From assembly GCA_022402565.1 (NCBI GenBank), contig JAKRSC010000024.1, forward strand, positions 170,042 to 234,041: 64,000 nt of DNA, read 5' to 3'. The number at the start of each line of letters is the position of its first letter. The stretch's first letter is position 1. A program made the translations under genes and the position numbers. Positions 62,222-64,000 of this stretch are shown piece by piece. Below the pieces are notes generated by a model. The model saw only the letters and a program-made list of their open reading frames with translations. It ran no database searches and was not told where the DNA came from. This DNA comes from Hydrotalea sp. GTDB taxonomy: Bacteria; Bacteroidota; Bacteroidia; Chitinophagales; Chitinophagaceae.

Positions 62222-62539
62222 ATGGCATTAGAATTAACTGATTCAAACTTTCAGTCAACTGTTCTCGATAGTGACAAATTAAGTGTTATTGATTTCTGGG
62301 CGGAATGGTGTGGTCCCTGCCGCGCTATTGGTCCTGTTATTGAAGAGTTGTCGAAAGAATACGATGGAAAAGTAAATATTGGAAAAGTAAACGTTGACCA
62401 AAACCCTAGCTTAAGTATCAACTACGGTATTACTTCCATTCCAGCAATTCTTTTCATCAAGGGCGGACAAGTAGTTGACAAACAAATTGGCGCTGTACCT
62501 AAAAGTGTACTTGATAAGAAAATTCAAGGTTTGCTCTAA
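62222..62539 (+). CDS. trxA: Thioredoxin
   Basis: The product is 105 residues with the active site WAEWCGPCRAIGPV near residue 28 and the cis-proline in TSIPAILFIKGG near residue 75. It reduces disulfides in the cytoplasm. No signal peptide is seen. A strong hairpin follows at 62558, so it is a single-gene unit. Thioredoxin reductase is not in the window. Confidence 0.95.
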   Translation: MALELTDSNFQSTVLDSDKLSVIDFWAEWCGPCRAIGPVIEELSKEYDGKVNIGKVNVDQNPSLSINYGITSIPAILFIKGGQVVDKQIGAVPKSVLDKKIQGLL

Positions 62540-62557
62540 GGTAAAGCTCTTTAATTG

Positions 62558-62590
62558 AAAGCGATGTGGTTCGAATCACATCGCTTTTTT
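62558..62590 (+). terminator. Rho-independent terminator of the thioredoxin gene
   Basis: AAAGCGATGTG pairs with CACATCGCTTT around a short TCGA-containing loop, and a T run follows, about 20 bases after the stop codon. Confidence 0.92.
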
Positions 62591-62676
62591 GCTGCCAGCA
62601 CCTTTACATTTGGTAGCAGGTTATTTTTTATAATATATACTTATCTTGCCCCTTCATCACCCATTTAACAATTCGT

Positions 62677-63942
62677 ATGGATAGATTTCAGGGGCTGTTT
62701 GGCATCCTACTCATTTTAGGCATCGCCTTCCTTTTTTCAAACAACAAGAAAAGAATTAATTACCGACTCGTTATTAGTGGCATCTCACTGCAAGTCTTTA
62801 TTGCTTTGCTTGTTTTAAAAGTTCCTCCAATTACTGCCTTTTTCCAAAAAATTGGACATGGCATGGAAAAGATTGAAATCTTTGCACGAAAAGGTGCTTC
62901 ATTTGTATACGGTGGCCTAGGTGTACAGCAACTAGATGGTACTATTGGCAATTATGTAAACGGTGGATTTGTATTTGCTTTTAATGTAACTGCAACTATT
63001 ATTCTAGTTTGTGTATTGGTTGCAATGCTCTACCATATTGGATTAATGCAAAGAGTAGTTTCACTTGTTGCGAAAGCTATGAATTATGTAATGCGTGTAA
63101 GTGGTGCCGAGGCGCTAAGCAATGTTGCAAGTGCATTTGTTGGTCAAGTAGAGGCGCAAGTAATGATTCGCCCTTATTTAGCTGGTATGACTAAGAGCGA
63201 GTTATTAGCTAGTATGTCGGGCAGCCTTGCCTGTATTGCAGGGGGAATTCTTGTAGTATATGTAAATATGGGTGCACAAGCAGGTTACGATTTAGCTCCT
63301 AAACTAATTGCTGCCAGTTTAATGGCTGCACCTGGTGCATTGGTTATTTCCAAAATAATTTTCCCCGAAACTGAAGAAAGTCAAACTATGGGAAAAGTAA
63401 AACTTGAAGTTAAAAGCCAATACACCAATATTGTTGATGCAATTTCTCATGGCGCTAGCGATGGATTTAAAATATCAATGAATGTTATTGCTATGCTAAT
63501 TGGTTTTATTGCGCTTATTACCATGATTGACTGGAGTTTGATGAAAGTGGCACATTTATTCAACCCAAATTTTGACTTGAGTTTGAATTGGATATTTGGA
63601 AAAATATTTTATCCAGTAGCCTGGTCAATGGGTGTACCTACTCAAGATGTGAATAGTGTTGCTACCCTACTTGGACAAAAACTAACTATCAATGAGTTTG
63701 TTGCTTTCCAAAATTTAGCTAATAAAAGTGTTCCTATTGTGACTGAAAAAGGTCTTTTAATTCTTAGCATTGCTATTTGTGGATTTGCTAATTTTAGCAG
63801 TGTAGGCATGCAAATAGGTGGTATTGGAGAATTAGCTCCAACAAGAAGAGCAGATTTAGCGCGATTAGGACTGAAAGCTTTACTTTGTGGAACCTTAGCT
63901 TCTTATTTATCGGCTACTATAGCAGGAATATTAATGGGATAG
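62677..63942 (+). CDS. NupC/NupG family nucleoside transporter
   Basis: The product is 421 residues with about ten membrane segments. It belongs to the concentrative nucleoside transporters, which take up nucleosides with Na+ or H+. VGQVEAQVMIRPYL near residue 155 and the later AICGFANFSSVGMQIGGIGELAPTRR match the two substrate and ion-binding hairpin regions. It fits with tdk and other salvage genes in the window. The window ends 58 bases after the stop codon. Confidence 0.93.
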   Translation: MDRFQGLFGILLILGIAFLFSNNKKRINYRLVISGISLQVFIALLVLKVPPITAFFQKIGHGMEKIEIFARKGASFVYGGLGVQQLDGTIGNYVNGGFVFAFNVTATIILVCVLVAMLYHIGLMQRVVSLVAKAMNYVMRVSGAEALSNVASAFVGQVEAQVMIRPYLAGMTKSELLASMSGSLACIAGGILVVYVNMGAQAGYDLAPKLIAASLMAAPGALVISKIIFPETEESQTMGKVKLEVKSQYTNIVDAISHGASDGFKISMNVIAMLIGFIALITMIDWSLMKVAHLFNPNFDLSLNWIFGKIFYPVAWSMGVPTQDVNSVATLLGQKLTINEFVAFQNLANKSVPIVTEKGLLILSIAICGFANFSSVGMQIGGIGELAPTRRADLARLGLKALLCGTLASYLSATIAGILMG

Positions 63943-64000
63943 TCAACTTACAGTCACTATCCGTGTTATATTAAAAATGGAATTCATGCAACTCAACACA

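Noticed and set aside
63977-64000. Possible start of a next gene (MEFMQLNT)
   Set aside because: Eight codons at the window edge are too few to judge.

Overview
The window is a gene-dense (no non-coding stretch longer than about 250 bases), AT-rich stretch of a Bacteroidota chromosome, most likely Chitinophagaceae or a close relative. The evidence is the sequence itself: Bacteroidota-type promoter boxes (TAnnTTTGC, twice with a well-spaced TTTG), general absence of Shine-Dalgarno sequences, and lineage-typical genes (BT_3928-like, DUF1599, DUF2911 and DUF2452 proteins, the long Bacteroidota LptD, bacillithiol synthase BshC). It carries about 66 protein genes and one tRNA. I see no insertion sequence, prophage, CRISPR array, toxin-antitoxin pair or defence island.

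Layout. 0-7.4 kb: start of a probable ftsE, an orphan lipoprotein, DUF2911 and DUF2452 proteins, a UbiD-type decarboxylase, a GT-C-like membrane protein, pdxJ and purE. 7.4-15.5 kb: bshC, rimO, rpsU, ribE, an HscA/DnaK-type chaperone, an RDD protein and tyrS. 15.5-21.2 kb: an alpha/beta hydrolase, a divergent cyanophycin pair (cphB/cphA), tRNA-Gln and a FIST-domain protein. 21.2-27.5 kb: a nucleotide-sugar operon (aminotransferase, ugd, UDP-xylose synthase, rfbD) and waaA. 27.6-32.5 kb: tdk, ccmB, AMP nucleosidase, an orphan HsdR_N protein, glutamate dehydrogenase, ccmD and ccmC. 32.6-39.5 kb: a fused peptide-ABC ATPase, a Tat-type Gfo/Idh oxidoreductase, rhodanese, a PASTA protein, ddl, ferredoxin and a LuxC-like acyl-CoA reductase. 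39.6-48.9 kb: HtrA protease and an envelope block (lptD, amidase, MlaD, OstA-like, nhaA). 49-64 kb: prfB with its programmed frameshift, a menI-like thioesterase, coaD, pyrB, pyrR, recF and DUF721, a CBS protein, a DppB-type permease, the BT_3928/DUF1599/folP group, an FKBP isomerase, an NrnA-like phosphoesterase, ndk, an outer-membrane protein, thioredoxin and a nucleoside transporter.

How the genes fit together. Several serve the cell envelope: lptD, OstA-like, MlaD, amidase, ddl, waaA and the nucleotide-sugar operon. Others serve nucleotide metabolism (purE, pyrB, pyrR, tdk, ndk, AMP nucleosidase, NupC), cytochrome c assembly (ccmB, ccmC, ccmD) and translation (tyrS, rpsU, prfB, rimO, tRNA-Gln). 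The cyanophycin pair suggests storage of nitrogen as an Asp-Arg polymer. Many gene pairs overlap by a few bases, and at least five convergent pairs overlap at their 3' ends.

What stands out. The two strong Shine-Dalgarno-like sequences I found are in front of rpsU (bS21) and inside prfB at its frameshift site. Published work in Flavobacterium links bS21 to hiding the anti-Shine-Dalgarno, so the two genes could belong to one regulatory circuit; that link is inference. Other leads are the divergent cyanophycin pair, a structured intergenic RNA candidate near 38.0 kb, a palindrome over the ferredoxin promoter, and a terminator written into the last codons of folP. Start codons were revised wherever a promoter box, an overlapping gene or a rare codon argued against the longest reading frame.
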